The notes: generated by a model from the letters alone, not told the origin. Positions 8,387 to 17,321 are shown, counted from the first letter of the stretch. The stretch: DNA of 64,000 nucleotides from Bradyrhizobium sp. YR681 (GCF_000282615.1 NZ_AKIY01000209.1:16322-80321), one strand, 5' to 3'. Numbers and translations are program-made.

Positions 8387-8803
8387 TTATTGACCACTCC
8401 ACGGGTTGATCAACGTCACGCCCGTCGGTTCGAAATCCCCGACATTACGCGTAACGACCATCAGGCCGTGAACAAGCGCGGTTGCTGCAATGAGGGCGTC
8501 GCGCTCAGCCCGCGGGTTGGGAACGTGCAACTGCGCGCAACGCTGCGCCACCGCCGTATCGATCGCCAGAATCCGCCCTTCGAAGCGGACCAGAATGTGA
8601 TCGTCGATCCAGGCGCGCAGGATGGTGCCTTGCATCGCGTCTTTGCGCTCGATCAGGCGCGCGCCAAGTTCAATTTCGAGGACCGAAATGGCGGACATGA
8701 AAAAATGCGCCGCAGGCACACCGCTGGCCCAGGCGAGGACATTGCGGTCAGCCCTATCCGGCCGTCTCAGTTCGGAAATGACATTGGTGTCCAGCAGAAA
8801 CAT
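8387..8803 (-). CDS. vapC: Type II toxin, VapC-like PIN-domain ribonuclease
   Basis: A 138-residue PIN domain protein. The acidic residues of the metal site are visible: D5 in FLLDTNVISEL, the Glu in SVLEIELGAR, the Asp in RAERDALIAATA and the Asp in TRNVGDFEPTGV near the end. VapC toxins cut specific RNAs, often tRNAs, when freed from antitoxin. Its start overlaps the antitoxin stop by one base (TGATG), the usual antitoxin-first order. It ends only four bases from the stop of glpR, which runs towards it. Target RNA unknown. Confidence 0.88.
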   Translation of the reverse strand: MFLLDTNVISELRRPDRADRNVLAWASGVPAAHFFMSAISVLEIELGARLIERKDAMQGTILRAWIDDHILVRFEGRILAIDTAVAQRCAQLHVPNPRAERDALIAATALVHGLMVVTRNVGDFEPTGVTLINPWSGQ

Positions 8804-9054
8804 CAGTCGAGATCGGCGGGCTTGGCGATCCCGCCGGCAAGTCGAGGCGGATCGAAATCAAAGTCCGCGTTCGCCTGTGCCAAGGCTTCGGCAAGGCTCA
8901 TATGCCCGCCGCTCAGGCGCAAATAGTCCTCGATCGTCAGCAGGACATGGGCCGGGCGGCCGCGATCCGTAATGAAGACGGGGCCCTCCGAGGCCGCCTT
9001 CTTGGCGCCGCTCGTATCCTGGTTGAATTCGCGGCTGGTCAGGGTGGTCACCAT
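8803..9054 (-). CDS. Type II antitoxin, Phd/YefM-like
   Basis: An 83-residue antitoxin partner of the adjacent PIN toxin. The N-terminal half is the Phd/YefM DNA-binding fold (TLTSREFNQDTSGAKKAA, GPVFITDRGRPAHVLLTIEDY). The C-terminal half (MSLAEALAQANADFDF onward) is short, acidic and hydrophobic, suited to wrapping the toxin. It can start at ATG 9054 or at the next codon, GTG; AAAAGG lies eight bases upstream of the ATG. The promoter and a palindromic operator lie directly upstream, so the pair probably represses itself. Confidence 0.87.
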   Translation of the reverse strand: MVTTLTSREFNQDTSGAKKAASEGPVFITDRGRPAHVLLTIEDYLRLSGGHMSLAEALAQANADFDFDPPRLAGGIAKPADLD

Positions 9055-9083
9055 CCTCAGTGCCTTTTCAGCTCACTGGCCAA

Positions 9084-9112
9084 ATTATATGTAGTTACGT
9101 TACTACATTCAA
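9084..9112 (-). promoter_or_regulatory. Toxin-antitoxin promoter with palindromic operator in the spacer
   Basis: On the minus strand there is a -35 TTGAAT (plus strand 9107-9112) and a -10 TATAAT (9084-9089), 17 bases apart. The spacer is almost entirely a palindrome, TGTAGTTACGTTACTACA on the plus strand (9090-9107), with one mismatch per half. A repressor bound there would block RNA polymerase directly, as expected for antitoxin autoregulation. Confidence 0.72.
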
Positions 9113-9216
9113 GTTGATTGGCATGTTCGCTAACGGCTAACCAATTGGCCCTTTGCCTATAAACCGGCTCGTGCTCCTGCCGATTTCTCCGGCTTTCTGG
9201 CGCTGAAAAAGTTCCT

Positions 9217-9285
9217 CTTTCACTTCCCGTCGCCTCTCTTTCATCTTGCTTTCGTTTTTCGGTGTGATCTAATCAAAAGCGAAAG
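9217..9285 (+). promoter_or_regulatory. Candidate GlpR operators and glpD promoter
   Basis: DeoR-type half-sites occur as CTTTCACTTC (9217), CTTTCATCTT (9238), CTTTCGTTTT (9249) and inverted as AAAAGCGAAAG (9275-9285). Steps between the direct copies are 21 and 11 bases, so they face the same side of the helix. A possible promoter, TTGCTT (9246) and TCTAAT (9268) with 16 bases between, sits inside this array. The array precedes the glpD start by 35 bases. Confidence 0.5.
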
Positions 9286-9319
9286 TAGTCGCTCGAAGGA
9301 ACGAGCGAGTCGCCGGGGG

Positions 9320-10870
9320 ATGCGTCTGTTGGAGCGTATTTTCGACCTCGCCATCATTGGAGGCGGTGTTAACGGTTGCGGTATCGCGCGCGATGCCGTG
9401 GGCCGGGGCAACACGGTTTTCCTCTGTGAGATGAACGACCTGGCGAGCGGGACGTCGTCCTGGTCGACCAAGCTGGTGCATGGCGGCCTGCGCTATCTCG
9501 AATATTACGAGTTTCGGCTGGTCCGCGAGGCGCTGATCGAGCGCGAGATCCTCTGGGGCATCGCGCCCCACATCATCCGCCCGCTGCGTTTCGTTTTGCC
9601 GCATCACGCCGGCCTGCGGCCCGCCTGGCTACTGCGCCTCGGTCTCTTCCTCTACGACCACATCGGTGGCCGCCACCTGCTGCCGGCGACGCGCTCGGTC
9701 GACCTTGGGCGTGACGAGGTCGGCAAGCCGCTGATCCCGAATCGCTACAGCCGTGCGTTCGAATATTCCGACTGCTTCGTCGATGATGCCCGTCTCGTCG
9801 TGCTCAATGCGCGCGATGCCGCCGACAAGGGCGCCGAGATCCGCACCCGCACCCGCGCGACGGATATCAAGCAGTCCGACGGCGTCTGGACCGTCAGCAT
9901 GGTCGACACGCTGACCGGCGAACGTTCATCGATCCGCGCGAAGGCGCTGGTCAATGCCGGCGGCCCCTGGGTCGAGGACGTGCTCGGCCGCGGTGCCGGC
10001 GTCAACGCGAAAGCCAAGGTGCGCCTGGTGCAGGGCTCGCACATCGTGGTCAAGAAACTGTACGACCACGACCGCGCCTACATGTTCCAGAACGCCGACG
10101 GCCGCATTATCTTCGTGATCCCGTACCAGGACGACTTCACGCTGATCGGCACCACCGACCGCGACTATGACGGCGATCCCGCCAAGGTGAAGGCGACGCC
10201 GGAGGAGATCGAGTATCTCTGCAAGGCGGCCAGCGAATATCTCGCGAAGCCGGTCACGCCCGCCGACGTGGTCTGGACCTATTCCGGCGTGCGTCCGCTC
10301 TATGACGACGGCGCCAGCGAAGCCAAGGCCGCAACGCGCGACTATGTGTTCGAGCTCGACACGCCCGGTGGCGCGCCGCTGCTATCGATCTATGGCGGCA
10401 AGATCACGACCTATCGCCGGCTCGCCGAAGAAGCGCTGGAGCGGCTCGCGCCCTATCTTCGCAGCGCCAAAGCGCGCGAGGGCTGGACCGGCAAATGGCC
10501 GCTGCCCGGCGGCGACATGAATGTGTCGGATATCGACGGCCTGATCGCCGAGCTCCAGCGCGGCTATTCCTTCCTCAGCCATGAACATGCCCGTCGCCTC
10601 GCGCGCGCCTACGGCACCCGCGCCCTCAAGCTGCTCGGCGATGCGAAATCGGCCTCCGATCTCGGTCAGGCTTTTGGCGCGACACTGACCGAACGCGAGG
10701 TCCGCTACCTCATGGCCAACGAATGGGCCGTCACGGCGGAAGACATCGTCTGGCGTCGCTCGAAACTCGGCCTGCGACTATCTGCCGACGAGATCGCGGC
10801 ACTGAGCGACTGGATTGCAACCCATGCAGTGCCGCAAAGTCCCCTGCTGGAAGCGGGAGGACGCTCATGA
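9320..10870 (+). CDS. glpD: FAD-dependent glycerol-3-phosphate dehydrogenase
   Basis: A 516-residue respiratory enzyme that oxidises glycerol 3-phosphate to dihydroxyacetone phosphate and passes electrons to quinone at the inner membrane. The FAD-binding motif IIGGGVNGCGIARDA begins at residue 12. GlpD signatures follow: SSWSTKLVHGGLRYLEYYEF, IPYQDDFTLIGTTDRDY and LSIYGGKITTYRRLAE; the C-terminal helical domain covers about residues 390-510. It heads the glycerol operon, and its stop overlaps the glpS start (ATGA). Regulation by the GlpR-type repressor through the CTTTC repeats upstream is likely. Confidence 0.95.
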   Translation: MRLLERIFDLAIIGGGVNGCGIARDAVGRGNTVFLCEMNDLASGTSSWSTKLVHGGLRYLEYYEFRLVREALIEREILWGIAPHIIRPLRFVLPHHAGLRPAWLLRLGLFLYDHIGGRHLLPATRSVDLGRDEVGKPLIPNRYSRAFEYSDCFVDDARLVVLNARDAADKGAEIRTRTRATDIKQSDGVWTVSMVDTLTGERSSIRAKALVNAGGPWVEDVLGRGAGVNAKAKVRLVQGSHIVVKKLYDHDRAYMFQNADGRIIFVIPYQDDFTLIGTTDRDYDGDPAKVKATPEEIEYLCKAASEYLAKPVTPADVVWTYSGVRPLYDDGASEAKAATRDYVFELDTPGGAPLLSIYGGKITTYRRLAEEALERLAPYLRSAKAREGWTGKWPLPGGDMNVSDIDGLIAELQRGYSFLSHEHARRLARAYGTRALKLLGDAKSASDLGQAFGATLTEREVRYLMANEWAVTAEDIVWRRSKLGLRLSADEIAALSDWIATHAVPQSPLLEAGGRS

Positions 10871-11943
10871 GCGTGACACTCGACCACGTGACCCGGACCG
10901 TCGATGGCATCGAGCACATCCGCGACGTCTCGTTGACGCTCCAGAGCGGCACGCTCAACGTGCTGCTCGGGCCGACGCTGTCGGGCAAGACCTCGATCAT
11001 GCGGCTGCTTGCCGGTCTCGACAAGGCGACCTCAGGCAAGGTGCTGGTTGGCGGCAAGGACGTCACCGGCGTCGACGTGCGCCAGCGTTCCGTCGCGATG
11101 GTCTATCAGCAGTTCATCAATTATCCCTCGTTCACGGTCTATGAGAACATCGCCTCGCCGCTCCGCGTGCAGGGCAAACCGCGCGAGGAGATCGAGGCGC
11201 GCGTGGCGGAGGCAGCAAAGCTGCTCCGGCTCGAGCCGTTCCTGAAGCGCACGCCGCTTCAGCTGTCCGGCGGCCAGCAGCAGCGAACCGCAATGGCACG
11301 CGCCCTGGTCAAGGGCGCCGATCTCGTGCTGCTCGACGAGCCGCTGGCCAATCTCGATTACAAGCTGCGCGAGGAGCTGCGCGCCGAGCTGCCGCGCATC
11401 TTCGAGGCCTCGGGCGCGATCTTCGTCTATGCCACGACCGAGCCGACCGAGGCGCTGCTGCTCGGCGGCAACACGGTCTGCATGTGGGAAGGCCAGGCGC
11501 TCCAGATCGGCGAGACGCCGAAGGTCTACCGCCAGCCGCAGACGCTGCGTGTCGCCCAGGTGTTCTCCGATCCGCCGCTCAACCTCGTCGGCATCGAGAA
11601 GAAGAACGGCTCCGTGCAATATGCGGGCGGCATCGCCGCACCGGCATCCGGTCTCTACTCCGCTCTCGCCGACGGCGCCTATCGCGTCGGCTTTCGCGCG
11701 CATCAGCTTGCGCTCGCCAATGGCGAGACCGACCGCCATGCCTTCCATGCCACTGTCACGGTGACCGAGATCACCGGTTCGGAGAGCTTTGTGCATTTGA
11801 CCCGCGACGGATCGAACTGGGTGGCGGTGCTGCACGGCGTGCACGAGTTCGAGCCCGGCCAGACGCTCGACGCCGTGCTCGATCCCAACGACGTCTTCGT
11901 GTTCGATGCGGCCGACCGTCTGGTCGCCGCTCCTAGCTCGTGA
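10867..11943 (+). CDS. glpS: Glycerol ABC transporter ATPase 1 (GlpS type), H-loop histidine missing
   Basis: A 358-residue MalK/UgpC-type ATPase. Present: Walker A GPTLSGKTS (35-43), Q-loop VYQQF (about 79-83), a full signature LSGGQ (133-137), Walker B with D157-E158, and a C-terminal regulatory domain from about 240. Odd: the switch (H-loop) position, normally VTHDQ, reads ATTEP, with Thr at 191 instead of His. The next gene encodes a second, different ATPase with the opposite defect, so the two probably form a heterodimer. Order and content of the operon match the glycerol uptake operon glpDSTPQUV known from Rhizobium leguminosarum. It overlaps glpD by four bases. Confidence 0.88.
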   Translation: MSVTLDHVTRTVDGIEHIRDVSLTLQSGTLNVLLGPTLSGKTSIMRLLAGLDKATSGKVLVGGKDVTGVDVRQRSVAMVYQQFINYPSFTVYENIASPLRVQGKPREEIEARVAEAAKLLRLEPFLKRTPLQLSGGQQQRTAMARALVKGADLVLLDEPLANLDYKLREELRAELPRIFEASGAIFVYATTEPTEALLLGGNTVCMWEGQALQIGETPKVYRQPQTLRVAQVFSDPPLNLVGIEKKNGSVQYAGGIAAPASGLYSALADGAYRVGFRAHQLALANGETDRHAFHATVTVTEITGSESFVHLTRDGSNWVAVLHGVHEFEPGQTLDAVLDPNDVFVFDAADRLVAAPSS

Positions 11944-11955
11944 GGGAGGTGCGCC

Positions 11956-13041
11956 ATGGCTCGCATTGACCTCGTCGATCTCGCCCACTCCTACGGCGGC
12001 AATGATGCGCCGCAGGACAGCTTTGCGCTGAAGCCGGTCACGATGACATGGCGGCAGGGCGGCGCCTATGCACTGCTCGGCCCAAGCGGCTGCGGCAAGA
12101 CCACGCTGCTGAACGTCATCTCCGGCATCATCACGCCGTCGCGGGGGAAAATCCTGTTCGACGGCCAGGACATCACACCGCTGTCAACCCAGAAGCGCAA
12201 CATTGCCCAAGTGTTCCAGTTTCCGGTGATCTACGACACCATGACGGTGGGGCAGAATTTGGCGTTTCCGCTGAAGAACCGCGGCGTGCCGAAGGCCGAG
12301 ATCGACAAGCGCGTCGCCGAGATCGGCCGCCTGCTCGATCTCGAACCCTATCTGAATCGCAAGGCCACGCGGCTGACGGCCGACGCCAAGCAGAAGATCT
12401 CGCTCGGCCGCGGCCTGGTCCGCTCCGACGTCGCCGCCGTGCTGTTCGACGAGCCGCTGACCGTGATCGACCCTGAATTGAAATGGCAGCTTCGCTCCAA
12501 GCTCAAGGCGCTGCATCGCGAGCTCGACCTCACGATGATCTACGTCACCCACGACCAGACCGAGGCGCTGACCTTCGCCGACACCGTCGTCGTCATGCAT
12601 GACGGCCGCGTGGTGCAGAGCGGCACGCCGGCCGAGCTGTTCGACAAGCCCGCGCATACCTTCGTCGGCTATTTCATCGGCTCGCCCGGCATGAACATCA
12701 TTCCGGCCGAGGTGAGGGGCCGCGAGGCGCACATCGACGGCCACGTCATCGCGCTTAACCGGGCTTACGACAAGCTTCCCGCGGGCGCGAAGATCGAGAT
12801 TGGCGTGCGTCCGGAATTTGTGGAGGTCGTTGCGCCCGGACCGGGCCTGCTCACCGCAAAAATCGAGCGCATCGACGATCTCGGCCGCATCCGCTTTGCG
12901 CGGACGCGCCTCGGCGAGGCCAAGCTCGCGGCGCGTGCGCCGGCGGGCTTCACCAGCTCCGACGGCAATGCCGGGCTGAAACTCGATCCGTCGCATATCC
13001 ACGTCTATGCCGACAGCCTTCTGGTGGAGGGAGCCGCCTGA
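11956..13041 (+). CDS. glpT: Glycerol ABC transporter ATPase 2 (GlpT type), degenerate signature motif
   Basis: A 361-residue ATPase of the same family as the preceding gene product. Present: Walker A GPSGCGKTT (42-50), Q88, Walker B with D165-E166, H199 in VTHDQTEA, and a C-terminal regulatory domain. Odd: the signature LSGGQ is replaced by LTADA (140-144, followed by KQKISLGRGL), and the D-loop reads TVIDPEL instead of SNLDA-like. With the GlpS product this would leave one complete and one degenerate ATP site in the heterodimer. GGGAGGT overlapping the glpS stop is the ribosome site, and the stop overlaps the glpP start. Confidence 0.88.
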   Translation: MARIDLVDLAHSYGGNDAPQDSFALKPVTMTWRQGGAYALLGPSGCGKTTLLNVISGIITPSRGKILFDGQDITPLSTQKRNIAQVFQFPVIYDTMTVGQNLAFPLKNRGVPKAEIDKRVAEIGRLLDLEPYLNRKATRLTADAKQKISLGRGLVRSDVAAVLFDEPLTVIDPELKWQLRSKLKALHRELDLTMIYVTHDQTEALTFADTVVVMHDGRVVQSGTPAELFDKPAHTFVGYFIGSPGMNIIPAEVRGREAHIDGHVIALNRAYDKLPAGAKIEIGVRPEFVEVVAPGPGLLTAKIERIDDLGRIRFARTRLGEAKLAARAPAGFTSSDGNAGLKLDPSHIHVYADSLLVEGAA

Positions 13042-13942
13042 TGGACAAGACCGTCAATCAAAAAGCCTGGTTCCTGGTGCTACCGGTGTTCCTGGTCGTC
13101 GCCTTCTCGGCGGTGCTGCCGCTGATGACGGTGGTGAACTATTCGATGCAGGACACGTTCGGAAATAACCAGTTCTTCTGGAACGGCGTCGGCTGGTTCA
13201 AGGAGCTGCTGGATCCTTCGACCGATCTCGGCGGACGCTTCCTCGCCTCGCTCGGCCGCAATCTGTTCTTCTCGCTGGTGATCCTCGCCATCGAGGTGCC
13301 GCTCGGCATCGTCATCGCACTGTCGATGCCGCGCCAGGGCTGGACCGTCGCGGCCTGCCTCGTGATCCTCGCGCTGCCGCTGCTGATTCCGTGGAACGTG
13401 GTCGGCACGATCTGGCAGATTTTTGGCCGGCCCGACATCGGCCTGATGGGGTACGTCCTCAACCATATCGGCCTCGACTACAATTACGTCTCCAACGACA
13501 TCGACGCCTGGGTCACCGTCATCGTGATGGACGTCTGGCACTGGACCAGCCTCGTCGCGCTGCTCTGCTACGCCGGCCTGAAGTCGATCCCGGAGGCCTA
13601 TTACCAGGCCGCCCAGATCGACGGCGCCTCGCGCTGGGCCGTGTTCAAGGCGATCCAGCTGCCGAAGATGAACCGCGTGCTGCTGATCGCGGTGCTGCTG
13701 CGCTTCATGGACAGTTTCATGATCTACACCGAGCCGTTCGTCGTCACCGGCGGCGGGCCCGGCAACTCCACCACCTTCGTGTCGATCGAGCTGGTCAAGA
13801 TCGCGCTCGGCCAGTTCGACCTCGGCAAGGCCGCCGCGCTCTCGCTGGTCTACAACCTCATCATCCTGATCGTCTGCTGGATCTTCTACACCGTCATGAC
13901 CAATGCCGGCGCTGAGCGGAAGCCGCAGGAAGGAGCCGCGTG

Positions 13943-13943
<1 letters not shown>
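13041..13943 (+). CDS. glpP: Glycerol ABC transporter permease 1 (GlpP type)
   Basis: A 300-residue inner-membrane permease of the MalF/UgpA class with six predicted membrane segments. The first is FLVLPVFLVVAFSAVLPL near residue 12. The EAA loop that docks on the ATPase is visible as EAYYQAAQIDGASRWAVFKA. It pairs with the next gene product to form the channel. Start and stop both overlap neighbouring genes by one base. Confidence 0.9.
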
Positions 13944-14749
<806 letters not shown>

Positions 14750-14759
14750 GGAGGCATCA

Positions 14760-15089
14760 ATGGAATCCATCGCATGGATGGCCTGGACGCTGCCGACGGC
14801 GATCTTCTTCGCGGCGCTTGCTTGCACCCTCGCTGTCATGACGTACCTCGCCGCGGTCTATCCTGAGGCCGAGCGCGTCGGCGTGCTCAGTATTCCGACC
14901 ACGCGCGGTGATCGCCTGTTCGTTTCGCTAATCGCGGCCGCGGTCATCCATCTCTTGTGGATTGCTTTCTTCGGCACGGACGCGATCGCGACGCTGCCGA
15001 TCGGCGAGGAGGGCGTCGAGATCTCGCGCCTGTGGCTCGCAAGTGGAATTTCGCTGGTCACGGCTGTGCTCATTTTTCGCACGGTCTGA
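14760..15089 (+). CDS. glpU: Small membrane protein of the glycerol transporter (DUF2160, GlpU type)
   Basis: A 109-residue membrane protein with three hydrophobic stretches (about 8-32, 54-72, 90-107) and the family-like segment ERVGVLSIPTTRGDRLFVS. It matches the DUF2160 small integral membrane proteins found between permease and binding-protein genes in rhizobial glycerol operons (glpU). Its exact role in the transporter is not known to me. A GGGAGG ribosome site precedes it. A stem-loop and 76 bases separate it from glpV. Confidence 0.8.
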   Translation: MESIAWMAWTLPTAIFFAALACTLAVMTYLAAVYPEAERVGVLSIPTTRGDRLFVSLIAAAVIHLLWIAFFGTDAIATLPIGEEGVEISRLWLASGISLVTAVLIFRTV

Positions 15090-15108
15090 AGCTCGCGAAG
15101 GAACGGCC

Positions 15109-15131
15109 AGATCCGGGGGCAATCCGGGTCT
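15109..15131 (+). promoter_or_regulatory. Stem-loop between glpU and glpV
   Basis: AGATCCGGG (15109-15117) can pair with TCCGGGTCT (15123-15131) over nine pairs, two of them G-T wobbles, leaving the five-base loop GGCAA. No T-run follows, so it is not a simple terminator. Its place just before the binding-protein gene suggests an RNA processing or stabilising element that raises glpV product over the membrane parts. Confidence 0.4.
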
Positions 15132-15165
15132 GTATAAAAGTTTGTCGCTGCAACGGAGGAACAAC

Positions 15166-16962
15166 ATGCGACAGTTTAGGAGAAGGGAACGTCCATTGAC
15201 CAAGAATAGCTTTCTGACCATGTCCAGCGTCGCCGCGCTCGTTGCGGTGTCGTTCGCCGTCTCGGTGCCGGTCCGCGCCGCCGACGACGCCGCGATCCAG
15301 AAGTGGATTGCGGAATTCCAGCCCTCGACCCTGTCGAAGGAAGACCAGAAGAAGGAGCTGGAGTGGTTCGCCAAGGCCGCCGAGCCCTTCAAGGGCATGG
15401 AGATCAACGTCGTCTCCGAGACCATCACGACCCACGAATACGAATCGCAGACGCTGGCCAAGGCGTTCTCCGAGCTCACCGGCATCAAGCTCAAGCACGA
15501 CATCATCCAGGAAGGTGACGTCGTCGAGAAGCTGCAGACCCAGATGCAGTCCGGCAAGAACGTCTATGACGGCTGGATCAACGATTCCGACCTCATCGGC
15601 ACGCACTTCCGCTACGGCCAGACCATCGCGCTGTCGGACTACATGACCGGCGAGGGCAAGGACGTCACCGATCCCATGCTCGACGTCAACGACTTCATCG
15701 GCAAGTCGTTCGGCACCGCGCCGGACGGCAAGCTCTATCAGCTGCCCGACCAGCAGTTCGCCAACCTCTATTGGTTCCGCTACGACTGGTTCACCAACCC
15801 CGACTACAAGGCCAAGTTCAAGGCCAAGTATGGCTACGAGCTCGGCGTTCCCGTGAACTGGTCCGCCTATGAGGACATCGCCGAGTTCTTCACGAACGAC
15901 ATCAAGGAGATCAACGGCGTCAAGGTCTACGGCCATATGGACTATGGCAAGAAGGACCCCTCGCTCGGCTGGCGTTTCACCGACGCCTGGCTGTCGATGG
16001 CCGGCAACGGCGACAAGGGCATTCCGAACGGTCTGCCGGTCGACGAATGGGGCATCCGCATGGAAGGCTGCCGTCCGGTCGGCTCCAGCGTGGAGCGTGG
16101 TGGCGACACCAACGGTCCCGCCGCGGTCTACTCGATCACCAAGTATCTCGAGTGGATGAAGAAGTATGCCCCGCCGCAGGCCCAGGGCATGACCTTCTCC
16201 GAGTCGGGTCCGGTGCCGGCCCAGGGCAACATCGCCCAGCAGATGTTCTGGTACACCGCCTTCACCGCCGACATGGTGAAGCCGGGCATCGCCGTGATGA
16301 ACGCGGACGGTACGCCGAAATGGCGTATGGCTCCGTCGCCGCACGGCGCGTACTGGAAGGAAGGCATGAAGCTCGGCTATCAGGACGCCGGCTCCGTGAC
16401 GCTGCTGAAGTCGACCCCGGCAGATCGCCGCAAGGCAGCCTGGCTCTACCTCCAGTTCATCGTCTCCAAGACGGTGTCGCTGAAGAAGAGCCATGTCGGT
16501 CTCACCTTCATCCGTGAATCCGACATCTGGGACAAGTCGTTCACCGAGCGTGCGCCGAAGCTCGGCGGCCTGATCGAGTTCTACCGCTCGCCCGCGCGCG
16601 TGCAGTGGACCCCGACCGGCAACAACGTGCCCGACTATCCGAAGCTGGCGCAGCTGTGGTGGCAGAACATCGGCGATGCGTCGTCCGGTGCGAAGACGCC
16701 GCAAGCCGCGATGGACTCGCTCGCCGCGGCCCAGGACTCCGTGATGGAGCGTCTGGAGAAGTCCGGCGTGCAGAAGGAGTGCGGTCCGAAGCTGCACAAG
16801 AAGGAGTCGGCCGAGTACTGGTACGCCAAAGCCCAGAAGGACGGCACCATCGCCCCGCAGCGCAAGCTCGCCAACGAGAAGCCGAAGGGCGAGACGGTCG
16901 ACTACGACACGCTGATCAAGTCGTGGCCGGCCACCCCGCCCAAGCGCGCCTCGTTGCAGTAA
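15166..16962 (+). CDS. glpV: Glycerol ABC transporter substrate-binding protein (GlpV type)
   Basis: A 598-residue periplasmic family 1 binding protein, larger than most of its class. The signal peptide has its hydrophobic core at SSVAALVAVSFAVSVPV and a probable cut after VRA. The mature part has two lobes, with YQLPDQQFANLYWFRYDWF and WTPTGNNVPDYPKLAQLWW among recognisable segments. Two starts compete: ATG 15166 with GGAGGA five bases before it, and TTG 15196 with AGGAGAAGGG eight bases before it. The second gives a more ordinary signal peptide (MTKNSFLTMSS). A strong terminator follows. Confidence 0.9.
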   Translation: MRQFRRRERPLTKNSFLTMSSVAALVAVSFAVSVPVRAADDAAIQKWIAEFQPSTLSKEDQKKELEWFAKAAEPFKGMEINVVSETITTHEYESQTLAKAFSELTGIKLKHDIIQEGDVVEKLQTQMQSGKNVYDGWINDSDLIGTHFRYGQTIALSDYMTGEGKDVTDPMLDVNDFIGKSFGTAPDGKLYQLPDQQFANLYWFRYDWFTNPDYKAKFKAKYGYELGVPVNWSAYEDIAEFFTNDIKEINGVKVYGHMDYGKKDPSLGWRFTDAWLSMAGNGDKGIPNGLPVDEWGIRMEGCRPVGSSVERGGDTNGPAAVYSITKYLEWMKKYAPPQAQGMTFSESGPVPAQGNIAQQMFWYTAFTADMVKPGIAVMNADGTPKWRMAPSPHGAYWKEGMKLGYQDAGSVTLLKSTPADRRKAAWLYLQFIVSKTVSLKKSHVGLTFIRESDIWDKSFTERAPKLGGLIEFYRSPARVQWTPTGNNVPDYPKLAQLWWQNIGDASSGAKTPQAAMDSLAAAQDSVMERLEKSGVQKECGPKLHKKESAEYWYAKAQKDGTIAPQRKLANEKPKGETVDYDTLIKSWPATPPKRASLQ

Positions 16963-16981
16963 GCAACGTCTCATAACGACG

Positions 16982-17014
16982 AAAGGCCGGGAGCAATCCC
17001 GGCCTTTTTCTTTT
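16982..17014 (+). terminator. Intrinsic terminator after glpV
   Basis: AAAGGCCGGG (16982-16991) pairs perfectly with CCCGGCCTTT (16998-17007) around the loop AGCAAT, followed by TTCTTTT. It ends the glycerol operon. Almost the same hairpin recurs at 25758. Confidence 0.92.
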
Positions 17015-17062
17015 GTGCGCTCGCAATGACGCATTTGCGGCAGGTGCTCTCCACATTCTCGG

Positions 17063-17162
17063 TGTCATCGTCCGCGAAGGCGGACGATCCAGTACGCCGT
17101 GGCTCCTCGATCGAATCGTGCTGCCGGTGGCGACTGGATTCCCCGCCTTCGCGGGAATGACA
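17063..17162. repeat. Palindromic intergenic repeat, family B copy 1
   Basis: Ends are TGTCATCGTCCGCGAAGGCG and CGCCTTCGCGGGAATGACA, giving a 100-base imperfect palindrome. The left half itself contains the hairpin CGTCCGC-GAAG-GCGGACG. A second copy lies at 33471-33578. Just before it, CTCGCAATGACG (about 17020-17031) is a fragment of repeat family C. Beyond these and the operator below, nothing else is seen in 17015-17321. Confidence 0.75.
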
Positions 17163-17246
17163 GCAGTGGTGCGGGGCGCGTCCCGCGGCGCAGCCGAACG
17201 CCCCCGCTTGACTCGCTGTCACATCGAATTCATGATCAGCATAATG

Positions 17247-17273
17247 CGATTGAAGTAATCGTATTTCGATTAC
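17247..17273. promoter_or_regulatory. Candidate operator for the IclR-type regulator
   Basis: GTAATCG (17255-17261) and CGATTAC (17267-17273) form a perfect seven-base inverted repeat with a five-base spacer. A further CGATT at 17247 makes a second overlapping palindrome with AATCG (17257-17261). The arms step by exactly ten bases. The site is 49 bases upstream of the first gene of the operon that contains the IclR-type regulator. Confidence 0.5.
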
Positions 17274-17321
17274 GTTCGCGAAAGCCGTTTGGGCCAGCGT
17301 CGGCCCGTCCCGGAGGCTGTG

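Noticed and set aside
15070..17034. 654-codon open frame antisense to glpV
   Set aside because: The plus strand encodes a recognisable binding protein with signal peptide and ribosome site; the antisense product has no motif and would begin beyond the terminator.
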